Assembly (NCBI RefSeq): GCF_009727055.1
Contig: NC_052357.1
Location: forward strand, 20,284,908-20,348,907
DNA: 64,000 bases
Source of the DNA: Benincasa hispida
Lineage: Eukaryota; Streptophyta; Magnoliopsida; Cucurbitales; Cucurbitaceae
Reading direction: 5' to 3'
The position numbers and the translations under genes are program-made. The notes under the pieces are model-generated. The model ran no database searches. It was not told where the DNA came from and worked only from the letters and a program-made list of their open reading frames with translations. Numbering within the stretch: the stretch's first letter is position 1; every line of letters starts with the position of its first letter. Below, in pieces: positions 11,900 through 22,809 of the stretch.

Positions 11900-12850
11900 C
11901 TATTATTTTAGGAATATATTGAACCATGATTTTTGAAATCTCACGAAGATTACATGAATTGGAGTTTTAAAAATATAGTTTGGAACTTGATTTTATTTTA
12001 CTATGATTTGTATGGTTTTGTAGAAAAATCTCTTGATGGTGAAATTAATGATGTTAAATGGTTTATGAAAGTGGTTTCAAATTAATAATTCTTGTACTCG
12101 AGAGATGTTCTTTCTCAAGTTATTTGAGTGTATTTTAGTAGCACCCCTTAGGCAATCAAGGGGCTACCAAGGTCACATGTTGCCAGAGTATACTGGGAAG
12201 TCAGGGGGAACTGTGCCTATAGTGCCATCCAGGCAATCAAGGGATCATATGAGGCCAGAGTATACTGGGAACTCTGGGCCTATGGTGTGTATCCATATTT
12301 AGCCTTGAGACAACTCTGCATATATGTTTGACCATGTTTCTCTACTATTTATCTTGAGATTACTCGGTGAGTTGTATATCTATATTTGCTCTGCTATGCA
12401 TCTTGAGCTTTCTCAGTGTATAGTTGACCATGTTTCTTGGCTATATATGTCGAATTTCTTCTATATAGTATGATCACGTTCAGGTACAGATTTGGTGAAG
12501 ATTTTGACAAGTTCATGATCACATTTGTAAGAGAATATTCCTCATTTTATTTATGCAATAATTTTCAAGTTTTTGAATTGTTTATATTTTACATTGAATT
12601 ACAATTTATGCTTATGATTGCAGAAGTATGCTTACAATATTCTATGTGTCAACTCTCTTAGGTTTTCAAACTGCTCATTTTTTTAATCAATTTACAGAAC
12701 TTGTATCTATATCTAGTCTGATTATGATTTTTTTTTTCAAATTATTTTCCTAACAGTTCACCATTCATTGAGTATTTTTAGCTCAACTTTTTCAAAATGT
12801 TTTTCTCCACTAGGTTACTCTTGAGTTTCAACACAGATTAGCATAACAGA
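11900..12850. repeat. Old LTR-like fragment with tandem subrepeats
   Basis: AGGCAATCAAGGG ... CCAGAGTATACTGGGAA occurs twice in tandem (about 12151-12205 and 12231-12280). It is followed by two copies of a CTATGCATCTTGAGCTTTCTCAGTG-like phrase, shortened in one (12340-12420). Near 12760-12830, CATTGAGTATTTTTAGCTCA and TTTTTCTCCACTAGGTTACTC resemble gypsy LTR text. No coding part and no paired LTR were found, so the class is a guess. Confidence 0.35.
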
Positions 12851-12944
12851 AATTTCCACTAGACTCATTAGTATGTTGCGACATTTAGATACACAAGGTA
12901 TTCAATTCAAGTTATGTATAAAACTCATTAATAAATAAACTTGT

Positions 12945-13155
12945 TTTATGTTAAAATTTTTGTATAATTATTATTTTGTAATACATGCATATATATTACA
13001 TATTTTAATTTAACAAACATAATTGAGCTTATAACATGAAATACTATATTTATTGTTTTCATCTTTTCTAATATAAATCTACATTTTACAATTTAAAGTC
13101 AAAATCTTGATATAGTGAGAACAAAAATGTTATTTTCAAAATTTGCACTATTTGT
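12945..13155 (+). other. Gene unit B, first part of the duplicated 5' flank
   Basis: Aligns with about 5030-5230 of unit A, including AATTGAGCTTATAACATGAAA and the following AT-rich text. The match stops at TTTGCAC, exactly where unit A continues with CTACTTGGATCATAG. That continuation reappears at 26966, so the intervening DNA was inserted. Confidence 0.7.
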
Positions 13156-13623
13156 GTTAGAGATTTGATGTTGGCTATAGTTCTTAAGATTGTTGTGGCA
13201 ATTGTATTCGGAGACAACGTTCAATTTGTCATTTGAGTGGTTCCTTAAATTGTCTCCCAAATTGTTGATCCTACCGAATATATTTTTCTTATCAAGGAAA
13301 TTTTGGTTCCTTTATTCTTCAAGGATTCATACCTTTTTTCAACGATGAGGTTGCAGATTCTGAGTTGTTCTTGATGTGTTTTCTATGCTATATATATCAC
13401 TTGCTGCCATTTTAGTATTAAGCATTTTTGAAGAATTGAATAAGTCAATCCATGTGATTGTAAAGTTCTTGCTATCGATCTTGAGTGCCTCTCTAGATCT
13501 TATTAAATTATTCTACTATAACTTGAGAAGGGATCCTTATACGTAGAGGGAGTCTAAGTTTTCTAAGTGATGTGGTTTTCATTTGAAAGTGGAAATATAA
13601 GCATTCTTATTGGAAGGGAGTCG
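13156..13623. mobile_element. Left part of an older repeat that hosts the gypsy element
   Basis: This sequence and 26585-26965 lie between the broken unit B flank and the gypsy LTRs. They therefore belong to an earlier insertion into which the gypsy element jumped. Related text (GGGAGTCTCACACTTGAGGAG-like) recurs inverted near 47480-47640. No coding sequence or termini were recognised, so the class is unknown. Confidence 0.4.
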
Positions 13624-16552
13624 TGTCACACCCCACCCCAGACTACTCTCTGAGCCTAGGAAAGGACATGACTGCAGCAGTTATCAATTCTTTTGTTGAC
13701 ACTTACTGCCTAATAACTCTTACGGTAATAACTCTGATACCAATGTATAAACTCATATACAGCGAATGCCTCTTAGGCCAAAATTTATTAAGTTTAAAAA
13801 CACAATATATTTAGAGTAATTACATTACTAGTTTCACAAGTCCCGATGCCCAAAGCCTTAGTCCCTAAATGAACAACTGTAACATATGTACAATATTTAT
13901 AGAAACCACCTAACAGACGGGTTACAATATCTTGTCCTTTAGTAGCAGAGCAAATGCAGAGCTATCTCCTGAGGATTTGACCGCTACCTGGGGGAAAGAA
14001 AAATATTTGAAAACGGGATGAGCTTGCTAGCCCAGTGAGTGACTTAAGAAAGAAAACTGATTCTCATGCAAAAATCTCAAATAAGATATTAAACTAAAAT
14101 ATAAACTTCTACAGTAACCTTGTACTGCAGTATAAACATTTTTCAAGCATAAAGCATATAAAGCTATTTTTATAAAAAACATTAACATTGTTCCTCAGTT
14201 GATAATAACCCTGCTGTGGTTAAATCCCAACGTCAACTACTAGTCAAGAAAGAACTCTTTTGCCCAATCTCTGACTTTAACTACCTACGTGTACGGGGCC
14301 ATACTAAGTACTATCATATCTTAGGTACTTCTGCTCAGATACCTTCTGTAAACTTGTCCTTCTGTATCGAGCTACTCGGATACCTTCTCAACTGTCCTTC
14401 GGTATCTCGTTTCAAGTAGAACTACTCATAAATGAATTTCTCTTTAAAGCATGTAAAGTATAACGTATAGAAAACATGTCTTTAAAGATACTAACACATG
14501 CTGGGTGTATTTAAACACACATAAATAGTTTTTAATTAAACTTTCATGCATGCATGCGTTTGAAACATAACTCATGGTTTGCTTAGAAATTACTTTGTAA
14601 AACTAGCTGGCATGATAATAATATTTCTTTAAAACATTATAAATATTTAGTCAAATATTTTAGTCACTCACCTTGATCGTTTAGGAACTTTTCTCTCTAG
14701 AAGTTCCTTGTTTACCTCGGGCTCCCTTTTGAACCCTAATATCCATATTCAATTTAAATCTCAGATTACTCATAGTTCTAGGCCTTATCTTGAGATACTT
14801 CCTTCTACAAACATGCTCTAAAATATCTCAGAAAACTTACATTAAAATCTGAGCTTGGAACTCCTCATGGTTTGGTCGAAATCATAAAATCTTCCAGACT
14901 GGCTTAAGCTTACCCGACAGCTTGACCCTTCTGGCTTTTTCTCAGTTTCCATCCCGATCCTTTGGAGCTTCTTCTTTGATAGCCCTACCCTAAAAACTAA
15001 ACTTGTGGAGCTTTTAGGTGGCTTTGAAATCACTCCAAACGCACGAGTATACTGAGAGAACTTCTCGTCCCAAGTTGATGCTATTTCCAGACTTCACTGT
15101 CCAACTGCATCTCTTCTTGAAGCTTTATGACCGACGCATGGATTTGCTATCAACGCATAGTTTAATCAGCTTTCACACTCTTCTTAATGTCCTTTGGATT
15201 ATGATCTGAAGAGAAGTCATTGGCTCTATTTATAGGTATCCAAAATTTCTCCAAGGTCGACACCTCCTACTTGGCTGCATGTCCAAGTGTCTTTTCCTCA
15301 CACTATGAACGCAACCCTCAAATCACCGCAATCTAAGGTGTCTTCTTCTTCTTTAGCCAACATAAAATGCTTAGATTTGCATGTCTTCTTGTGCGTCCAC
15401 CTCATTTGCTTAACGCTTAAGATTTCTTCCCAACAAGCCACATGTCCAGATGACGACCTTGAATGCGTCCATCCAACCTCATATGCGTTCATCTAACCAC
15501 ACATGTACTCATCTAACCACACATGCGCTCATCCAATTGCCGCAACATTTCTATGTCTGGACACCACCAATAGGCGCATGCGTCCATTCAATCTTACCTT
15601 GTACATCTAATTGACGCAACTTGGTCACATATGCTAGATGCTCACAAGGTTCATCTTTGGCCGCATATCCTTTCCTTTCGCATGGTTTACCTTGGCCCTA
15701 CGTGCTCAACTAGGATAATGACCAACACTCTTTCAACATATACTATTAGCCTTGTCCTATGCGCCCACATGCCCTCGGATGTCCAACACATAGCACATCA
15801 CCAACGCATAGTATTAGCCTTATGTACCGCAAGCCTTAGCAATGCAAGACATTTCACCATGCGTCTACCATAGCTTGTTTCATCGCCTAGCTAATCCTTT
15901 AGCAAGGCTGCCGCATAGCACCATCACATAGTGTTGCCGCATACCATTGCGTAGCATCGCCGCATCCATCATGTAGCATCGTCGTATACCATCGCGTAGC
16001 ATCGCCGCATCCATCATGTAGCATCGTCGTATACCATCGCGTAGCATCGCCGCATCCATCGTGTAGCATCGCCGCATGCCTTCATCGTGTAGCATTGCTG
16101 CATGCCATCGCGTAGCATTGCTGCATGCCTCCATCGCGTAGCATCGCCACGTGCCATCGCGTAGCACTGCTCCTTTTACTACACGATCAACCAGCGCGCG
16201 CAACTTCAATGCCCAGCACCCTTGTCCACGCAACTTGAAGCTGTCGCATGCGTTTTTCTAACCTCTCAAGACATTGGCTGCCGCATGCGTTTCTATTGGC
16301 CACACTTTGGCTTCCTTCAACGCCCTAAATAACCTCTAAATGAGCAAGGTCCAATATATCTAGCTTCCAACGCATGGGTTATACTTAGCCAATTTTCCAA
16401 GCTTTACCCAAGAGTCAAGCTTTCAAATTCACACTTTTCTAATTCTTCACCCTTTTCTCTACAATTACACATTAGTTTCCACATCAACCTATTCACCATG
16501 CTGGTCTCAGTAGGGAACATACTCAAGTAAAGAAATTAGGGCTCAGGGTTCA
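13624..16552 (-). repeat. 3' LTR of the gypsy element (about 2.9 kb)
   Basis: Two blocks match the 5' LTR: 13624-14676 with 21699-22809, and about 15378-16552 with about 25276-26584. The 14677-15377 part has no counterpart in the other LTR. It contains the minisatellite described separately. The short open frames here (for example 15298-15492, and 15880-16233 on the minus strand) are not genes. Confidence 0.85.
15930..16170. repeat. CATCGCGTAGCATCGCCG minisatellite inside the 3' LTR
   Basis: At least eight degenerate tandem copies of a unit about 20-26 bases long, alternating GCATCCATC and GTATACCATC variants. The counterpart in the 5' LTR is at about 25815-25975. It keeps one reading frame open on the minus strand, which explains the 117-residue frame there. 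Confidence 0.75.
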
Positions 16553-16570
16553 TATTTACCTCTCCCTATG
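16553..16570 (-). other. Polypurine tract of the gypsy element
   Basis: Minus strand CATAGGGAGAGGTAAATA directly precedes the 3' LTR start TGAACC. Position and purine content fit plus-strand priming. Confidence 0.65.
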
Positions 16571-16604
16571 AAAATTTTGTCCTCGAAATTTGGCTACAAG
16601 TGCG

Positions 16605-17921
16605 TCAATTAAACAACTGTGGATACTTATTTCTTATTTGCTCTTCAGCTTCCCATATTTCTTCTTCAGTGCTATTGTTTTGCCGTAGTACCTTTACCAA
16701 TGGTATTGTCTTATTCCCTAAGACTTGTTCTTTTCTGTCAAGATCTCCGCTGGTTCTTCTTCGTAAGATAAATTCTCTTTCAACTGCACTGGTTGCTCAA
16801 GCAACACATGGGCAGGATCTGGCACATACTTTCTAAGCATTGCCACATGAAACACATCATGGATATGAGATAACTCTGGAGGTAAATCCAACCTATACGC
16901 CATTGGGCCAACTCTTTCTACTATCTCATAAGGTCCAATATATCTTGGGCTTAACTTCCCTTTCCTACCAAACCTGAGTATTCCTTTCCACGGGGACAAC
17001 TTAAGAAATACTTTATCACCAACTTCAAATTCCAATTCTTTTTGTCACTTGTCAACATAACTCTTTTGCCTGTCTCGAGCTGTCTTAAGATTTTCTCTGA
17101 TAATCTTAATATGGTCTAATGTCAGCTGAACAAGTTCTGAACCTAGTAATTTCCTTTCATTGACCTCATTCCAACATATCGGAGTTCTACATGGTCTTCG
17201 GTATAGTGCCTCATACGGTGCCATTCCGATACTCGAATGGTAACTATTGTATACACAAATTTGATCAACGACAGATGCGTATCCCAACTGCCCTTGAACT
17301 GCAATACAATGCTCTCAGCATGTCCTCTAATGTTTGAATCGTCCGCTCAGACTGACCATCTGTCTGTGGATGAAAAGCTGTACTGAAATATAACTTGGTA
17401 CCCATAGCTTTCTGTAAGCTAGGCCAAAAATTCGATGTAAACCTGAAATCTCGATCTAATACAATCGAAACTAGAGCCCCAAACTGACTAACAATTCGAT
17501 CAACATACAGCTTAACTAATTGGTCTAGGGTAAAATTAACTTTAACAGGTAAAAACTTAGCTATCTTTGTCAATCTATCCACAATTACCCATATACCATC
17601 ATAGCTCGCAAGTGTCCTAGGTAAACCAAATAGGAAATCCATCGTAACATGCTCCAATTTACACTCTGGTACTGGGAGTGGATTAAGCAATCTTGCTGGC
17701 CTTTGTCTTTCTAGCTTAACTTGTTGACATACTAAACACCTGTCAACATACTCTGCTATTTCTCTTTTCATACCAGGCCACCAATACGATATCTTTAATG
17801 TTCTGTACATCTTCGTACTGCCTGGATGCATAGCATAAGCCGAACTATGTGCTTCTTCCAGAATAGCCTGTTTAAGTGCTAAATTATTAGGTACACATAC
17901 CCTACCTTCTTTTAATAGCAC
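16605..17921 (-). pseudogene. Gypsy integrase with chromodomain-like C-terminus
   Basis: The zinc-binding part shows HPGSTKMYRTLKISYWWPGM and CLVCQQVK. The catalytic core shows VTMDFLFGLP, DRDFRFTSNFW and PQTDGQSERT, so all three acidic residues of the DDE triad appear present. After 17265 the frame changes: 17287-17045 holds YNSYHSSIGMAPYEALYRRPCRTP, and 17035-16718 holds LSPRYIGPYEIVERVG and HDVFHVAMLRKY. The last stretch (about 16718-16605) reads VKVLRQNNSTEEEIWEAEEQ then RNKYPQLFN and a stop, the usual chromodomain-like ending of plant chromoviruses. The enzyme would insert the element's DNA copy and the tail would bind modified histone. At least two frame breaks make it inactive. Confidence 0.88.
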
Positions 17922-18155
17922 TTTGTCTGCTCTTAACTCGTAGTCTGTCCTCAGACCTTTACCTACTTCTTCAGTTAACTTCTGAAGATCAGAATCCTTA
18001 ACTGTTCATGTAGAATATCTTCCACGAGAGTAGGACGTACTTGAAATGAAGCTAGTAAACCTCCTGTTTGACCAACTAATAATGCTTCCTTAGCATTACT
18101 CATGTATTAGTGCACCTTTCACTGAACAGATAATAGCTTTGGCTGATCTGGTCTT

Positions 18156-19464
18156 TCAAATTAGAGCATCAACCACCACATTTCCTTTACCTGGGTGGTA
18201 ATCAATTGTACAGTCATAATCTTTGATCAACTCGATCCATCTTCTCTGTCTCAAGTTTAGCTCTTTCTGATCAAAGTTATAATTTAGACTTTTATGATTA
18301 GTGAATATATGACAACGTTCACCAAACAGGTAATGTCTCCACAAATTTAGAGCCAATACAACTGCTGCTAACTCTAAATCGTGCGTAGAGTAGTTACATT
18401 CATGCTTCTTTAACTAATAAGAAGCATAGGCTACTACCTTTCCTTCCTGCATCAGCACACATCCTAACCCTTGTCGAGATGCATCATAATAAACCTCAAA
18501 CTCTTTAGCTGGTGTAGGTAAAGTTAACATTGATGCTGATACTAACCTCTGTTTCAACACTTGAAAACTATGCTCGCACTCTGGCGACCATTCAAACTTC
18601 GCATCTTTCCTGGTCAGGTTTGTCAATGGTAGAGCTATCTTAGAAAAGCCCTCCACAAATCTCCTGTAATAACCTGCTAAATCCATAAAACTGCATACTT
18701 CTGTTACATCCATGGGTAGTTCCTAGTTGACTATTGTTTCTATCTTTTGGGATCTAAGCTAACTCCGTCAGCTGAAACTATATACCCAAGGAATACGACT
18801 TGGTTTAACCAAAAATCACACTTACTAAACTTGGCATATAACTTTTTTTCCCTTAGCATTTGCAGCACTATCCTCAGATGTTCTTTGTGCGTTTCTACAC
18901 TACTAGAATATACTAGTATATCGTCTATGAAAACTATCACAAATTGATCTAGATAAAGATGAAATATCCTATTCATCAAGTCCATAAATACTATAGGAGC
19001 ATTCGCAATCCAAATGGCATTACTAGAAACTTATAATGTCCATACCTAGTTCTGAATGCAGTCTTTGGAACATCTGTGTCTTTCACCTTCAATTGGTGAT
19101 AACCTGATCTCAAATCTATCTTAGAGAAAAATGTGGCTCCCTTTAACTGATCGAAGAGATCATCTATACGAGGCAATGGGTACTTATTCTTAATGATCAC
19201 CTTATTCAACTGTCTATAGTCTATACATAATCTAAGAGTACTGTCTTTCTTCTTGACAAACAAGACTGATGCTCCCCAAGGCGACATACTGGGTCTAATG
19301 TACCCCTTATCCACAAGTTCCTGTAACTGAACTTTTAACTCCTTCAGTTCTATTGGTGCCATCCTATATGGTGCCTGGGATATAGGTGTTGTACCTGGAA
19401 CTAACTCAATAGTAAACTCTATTTCCCTATCAAGTGGAACCTGGTAACTCTTCAGGGAACACAT
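18156..19464 (-). pseudogene. Gypsy reverse transcriptase and RNase H
   Basis: Reverse transcriptase begins in the 19464-18991 segment: [58 protein letters not shown] and [17 protein letters not shown]. It continues after a frame change at 18985-18740 with the active site FIDDILVYS and [11 protein letters not shown]. RNase H follows in 18713-18414 (YYRRFVEGFSKIALPLTNLT, EVYYDASRQGLGCVLMQEGK) and 18356-18156 ([50 protein letters not shown]). Order and motifs are those of Ty3/gypsy. Three interruptions show decay. Confidence 0.9.
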
Positions 19465-20014
19465 CTAAAAATTCTTGTACCACAGGTACATCCTTAGGTA
19501 TCAGCTTCCTATCCTGTGAAACTGCTACATAGGCTAAATAAGCTTCACATCCCTTACTTAGCAGCTTCCTAGCCTTCACTACTGATATTAAATTTCCTGG
19601 AAGTATTCTCTTACTTCCTACCAGGGTTATCTCTTTTTCACTTGGTTTCCTAAACACTATTTCTTTCTTAAAACAATCCACAGTGGCATAGTGTTTACTT
19701 AGGAAATCCATACCTAAGATAACATCAAACTCTAATAACTCTAGTGGAATCAAGTCAACCCATAAACTCTGATTTCCAAGAATTACTTCACAATTCCTAT
19801 AATATTCATGTACAACTAGAGTATCTTCTACAGACACAGAGATAAACAAATCCTCATTCATACGCTCAAGCACTCTATCTATATGCAATGCACATATGCT
19901 AGATATGAATGAGTGTGTAGCACCAGGATCAAATAATGCATAAGCAGACTGATTACATAAAGTTATCGTACCAGTTATGACATCTAGAGCCTCTTCCGCT
20001 TCCTGGTGTGTCAC
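19430..20014 (-). pseudogene. Gypsy aspartic protease domain
   Basis: The active-site motif is ALFDPGATHSFIS; most relatives have DSG, so the serine-to-proline change is notable but is also seen in other decayed copies. Flap and C-terminal signatures LLEFDVILGMDFLSKHYATV and [15 protein letters not shown] follow. It joins the reverse transcriptase frame near 19464. A poly-glutamine-like stretch and a stop near 20045 separate it from gag. The enzyme would cleave the gag-pol polyprotein. Confidence 0.85.
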
Positions 20015-20189
20015 AGCGTATGCTCTACCCTGCTGCTGTTGTTTTTGCTATTGTTGTTGGAGTCGTCCAACTACCCTTTTTTGCTTAGCTGCACTGGATC
20101 CCTCACCTCTGGCTCTGGTTGCTCTAGGTTGGTCTACAACCTGGGTAACTCCTCTTTGTTCACCCTGTGCTCCATGACCTAGCTGGGGA

Positions 20190-21293
20190 CAATCTTTCTT
20201 GAAGTGCCCCGCTTGTGTACACTAAAAACACACATTCCTGTTGCCATAACATACTTCTGTATGGCGCTTACCATAGTTTGCACATAATGGTCTCCTTTCT
20301 GTACTAGCTACTGACTCACTAACACGACCTGGTACTGATTTACCACCGGTCCAGCTGCAGGTCTTGACCTCTTTCGACCTGAACCTTGTTGGCTCGTGCC
20401 TCCAAAATCTCTCATACCTGACTGTCTAGAGAACGAGGGTTTAAAACTCTTACCTCTCATTTCTCTAGGCAGATGAACTCTTCCGCACATGGCTGAAGTA
20501 TATCTTCCCTCGCTACACTTCACTTAACTCTGATACCGGTCTCAACTAACTGAGTGAAATTCACCCAATTAGATGTAGAGGTAACAAATGTGCGTATATT
20601 TCTTCTTAGGCCATTCTCAAATCTTTTGCATCTCTCTTTTTCTTCCGCAATGATCGGAAGGGCATACTGAGATAACTCTGTAAATCTTTTCTCATACTCA
20701 GCAACCGTCATCGATCCCTGAGTTAGCCTAAGAAACTTCTCCCTCATTGCTTTTTTAAAAGCACTAGGGTAGTATTTATCCTCAAATACTTGTCTGAACT
20801 CAGGCCAAGTCATAGTTTATGAACTACTTCTTCTGGCCTCTATCACTTTCCACTACTTCTCAGCCTTTTTCTGCAGCAATAATGCCACGAACCCAACCTT
20901 ACAGTCCTTAGAGCATCTCATAACATTAAAAAATTTCACAATAAAGTCCAACCAAACCTCAACATCTACTAGATCTGTGGCTCCATCGAACATCGTGGCA
21001 CCTAAAGCTTTCAGCCTCTCGACGTCAAATTTTTTTTCTGGATCGTTCTCAATCGATCCTACACTCGCCGCCAATCTCTGGGCGATTCTATTAAATACTC
21101 GATCCTTCATTTGAGGATCTACATCTACCCGTTGGGTACTTGACTCATTTGCAGAAGTCGTTTCCTGCCCTATTGAGTCTCTAGCTTTCTTCCCATTCGG
21201 ATCTGGGTCCTGTCTAACTTCAGAGCCTCTGCTGGTAGGGTTAACATTCCTCTCTTCAGTCTGCCTGTTCAGCCTGCCACTTCTCCTCAGCAT
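20190..21293 (-). pseudogene. Gypsy gag (capsid and zinc knuckle)
   Basis: Starts at 21293 with MLRRSGRLNRQTEERNVNP. The linker is followed by RLKALGATMFDGATDLVDVE with W at the capsid entry. After a stop at about 20850, the retrotrans-gag domain continues at 20813-20520 (MTWPEFRQVFEDKYYPSAFK, EKFLRLTQGSMTVAEYEKRF, then ELSQYA). A basic region (20523-20308) and a zinc knuckle near 20280-20190 (C..CTQAGHFKKDCPQLGH, with a stop just before CTQ) complete it. A partial second copy of the gag start lies at 21298-21530 beyond an N and is probably an assembly duplication. Confidence 0.85.
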
Positions 21294-21296
21294 CTT

Positions 21297-21530
21297 NTGG
21301 CTCCATCGAATGTCATGGCACCTAAAGCTTTCAGTCTCTCGACGCCGAATTTCTTCTCTGGATCGGTCTAAATCGAATCTACACTCGCCGCCAATCTCTG
21401 GGCGATTCTAACTAACTCTCTTCCCCTTCAGATCTGGGTCCTGTCTAACTTTAGAGCCTCCGCTGGTAGGGTCAACATTCCTCTCTTCAGTCTGCCTGTT
21501 CAGCCTGCCACTTCTCCTCAGCATCTTTGC
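21297..21530. other. Single-N assembly gap with duplicated gag start
   Basis: After N at 21297, the gag text repeats: CACCTAAAGCTTTCAG and CTCTTCAGTCTGCCTGTTC occur both before and after it. This looks like two versions of one region joined end to end. The repeated part is not identical, so mixing of two element copies is also possible. Confidence 0.65.
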
Positions 21531-21683
21531 CTAATTATTAAGTACACATGTTAGAGACTTACTTATGGTACTTAATCTAATGCATGAACTCTTTCTTTCA
21601 CCCAAAATCTCATGCTTTGATACTAAGCTGGTATAAACTCAAACTTTATACTCAATCTTTTCCCAAGTTTTACGTATACCTTT

Positions 21684-21695
21684 GCTCTGATACCA
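21684..21695 (-). other. Primer-binding site, initiator tRNA-Met type
   Basis: Minus strand TGGTATCAGAGC, the standard complement of the 3' end of plant initiator tRNA-Met, lies three bases inside the 5' LTR end. Reverse transcription would start here. Confidence 0.9.
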
Positions 21696-22809
21696 AGCTA
21701 TCACACCCCGTCCCAGACTACTCTCTAAGCCTAGGAAAGGACATGACTGCAGTAGTTATCAACCCTTTTGTTGACACTTACTGCCTAATAACTCTTGTTG
21801 TAATAACTCTGATACCAATGTATAAACTCATATATAGCGGATGCCTCTTAGGCCAAAATTTATTAAATTTAAAAACAAAACATATTTAGAGTAATTACAT
21901 TACTAGTTTCACAAGTCCCGATGCCCAAAACCTTAGTCCCTAAATGAACAACTGTAACATGTGTACAATATTTACAGTAACCACCTAACAAACGGGTTAC
22001 AATATCTTGTCTTTTAGTGGCAGAGCAGATGCAGAGCTATCTCTTGAGGATTTGACCGCTACCTGGGGGAAAGAAGAATATTTGAAAACAGGATGAGCTT
22101 GCTAGACCAGTGAGTGAATTAAGAAAAAAAACTGATTCTCATGCAAAAGTCTCAAATAAGAGATTAAACTGAAATATAAACTTCTACAGTAACCTTATAC
22201 TGCAGTATAAACATTTTCCAAGCATAAAGCATATAAAGCTGTTTTTATCAGAAAATATTAACACTGTTCCTCAGTTGAGAATAACCCTGTTGTGGTTAAA
22301 TCCCAACGTCAACTGCTAATCAAGAGAGAACCATTTTGCTCTATCTTTGACTGCTAGTCAAGAGATAACCTTTTTACTTAATCTCTGACTTTAACTACCT
22401 ACGTGTACAGAGCCATACTAAGTACCATCATATCTTAGGTACTTCTGCTCAGATACCTTCTTTAAACTTGTCCTTCAGTATCGAGCCGCTTAGATACCTT
22501 ATCAACTGTTATTCGGTATCGCGTTTCAACTAGAACTAGTCATAAATGACTTTCTCTTTAAAGCATGTAAAGCATAACGCATAGAAAACCTGTCTTTAAA
22601 GATACTAATTAGCATGTTGGGTGTATTTAAACACACATAAATAGTTTTTCAATAAACTTTCATACAATGCATGCGTTTGACACATAACTCATATTTTGCT
22701 TGGAAATTACTTTGTAAAACTAGCAGGTATGAGAATAATCTTTCTTTAAAACATGGTTTCTTTAAAACATTGTAAATATTTAGTCAAATATTTTAGTCAC
22801 TCACCTTGA

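Noticed and set aside
15880..16233. 117-residue minus-strand frame with repeated cysteine-tyrosine units
   Set aside because: It is the translation of the LTR minisatellite, has no domain, and its counterpart in the other LTR differs in frame and length.
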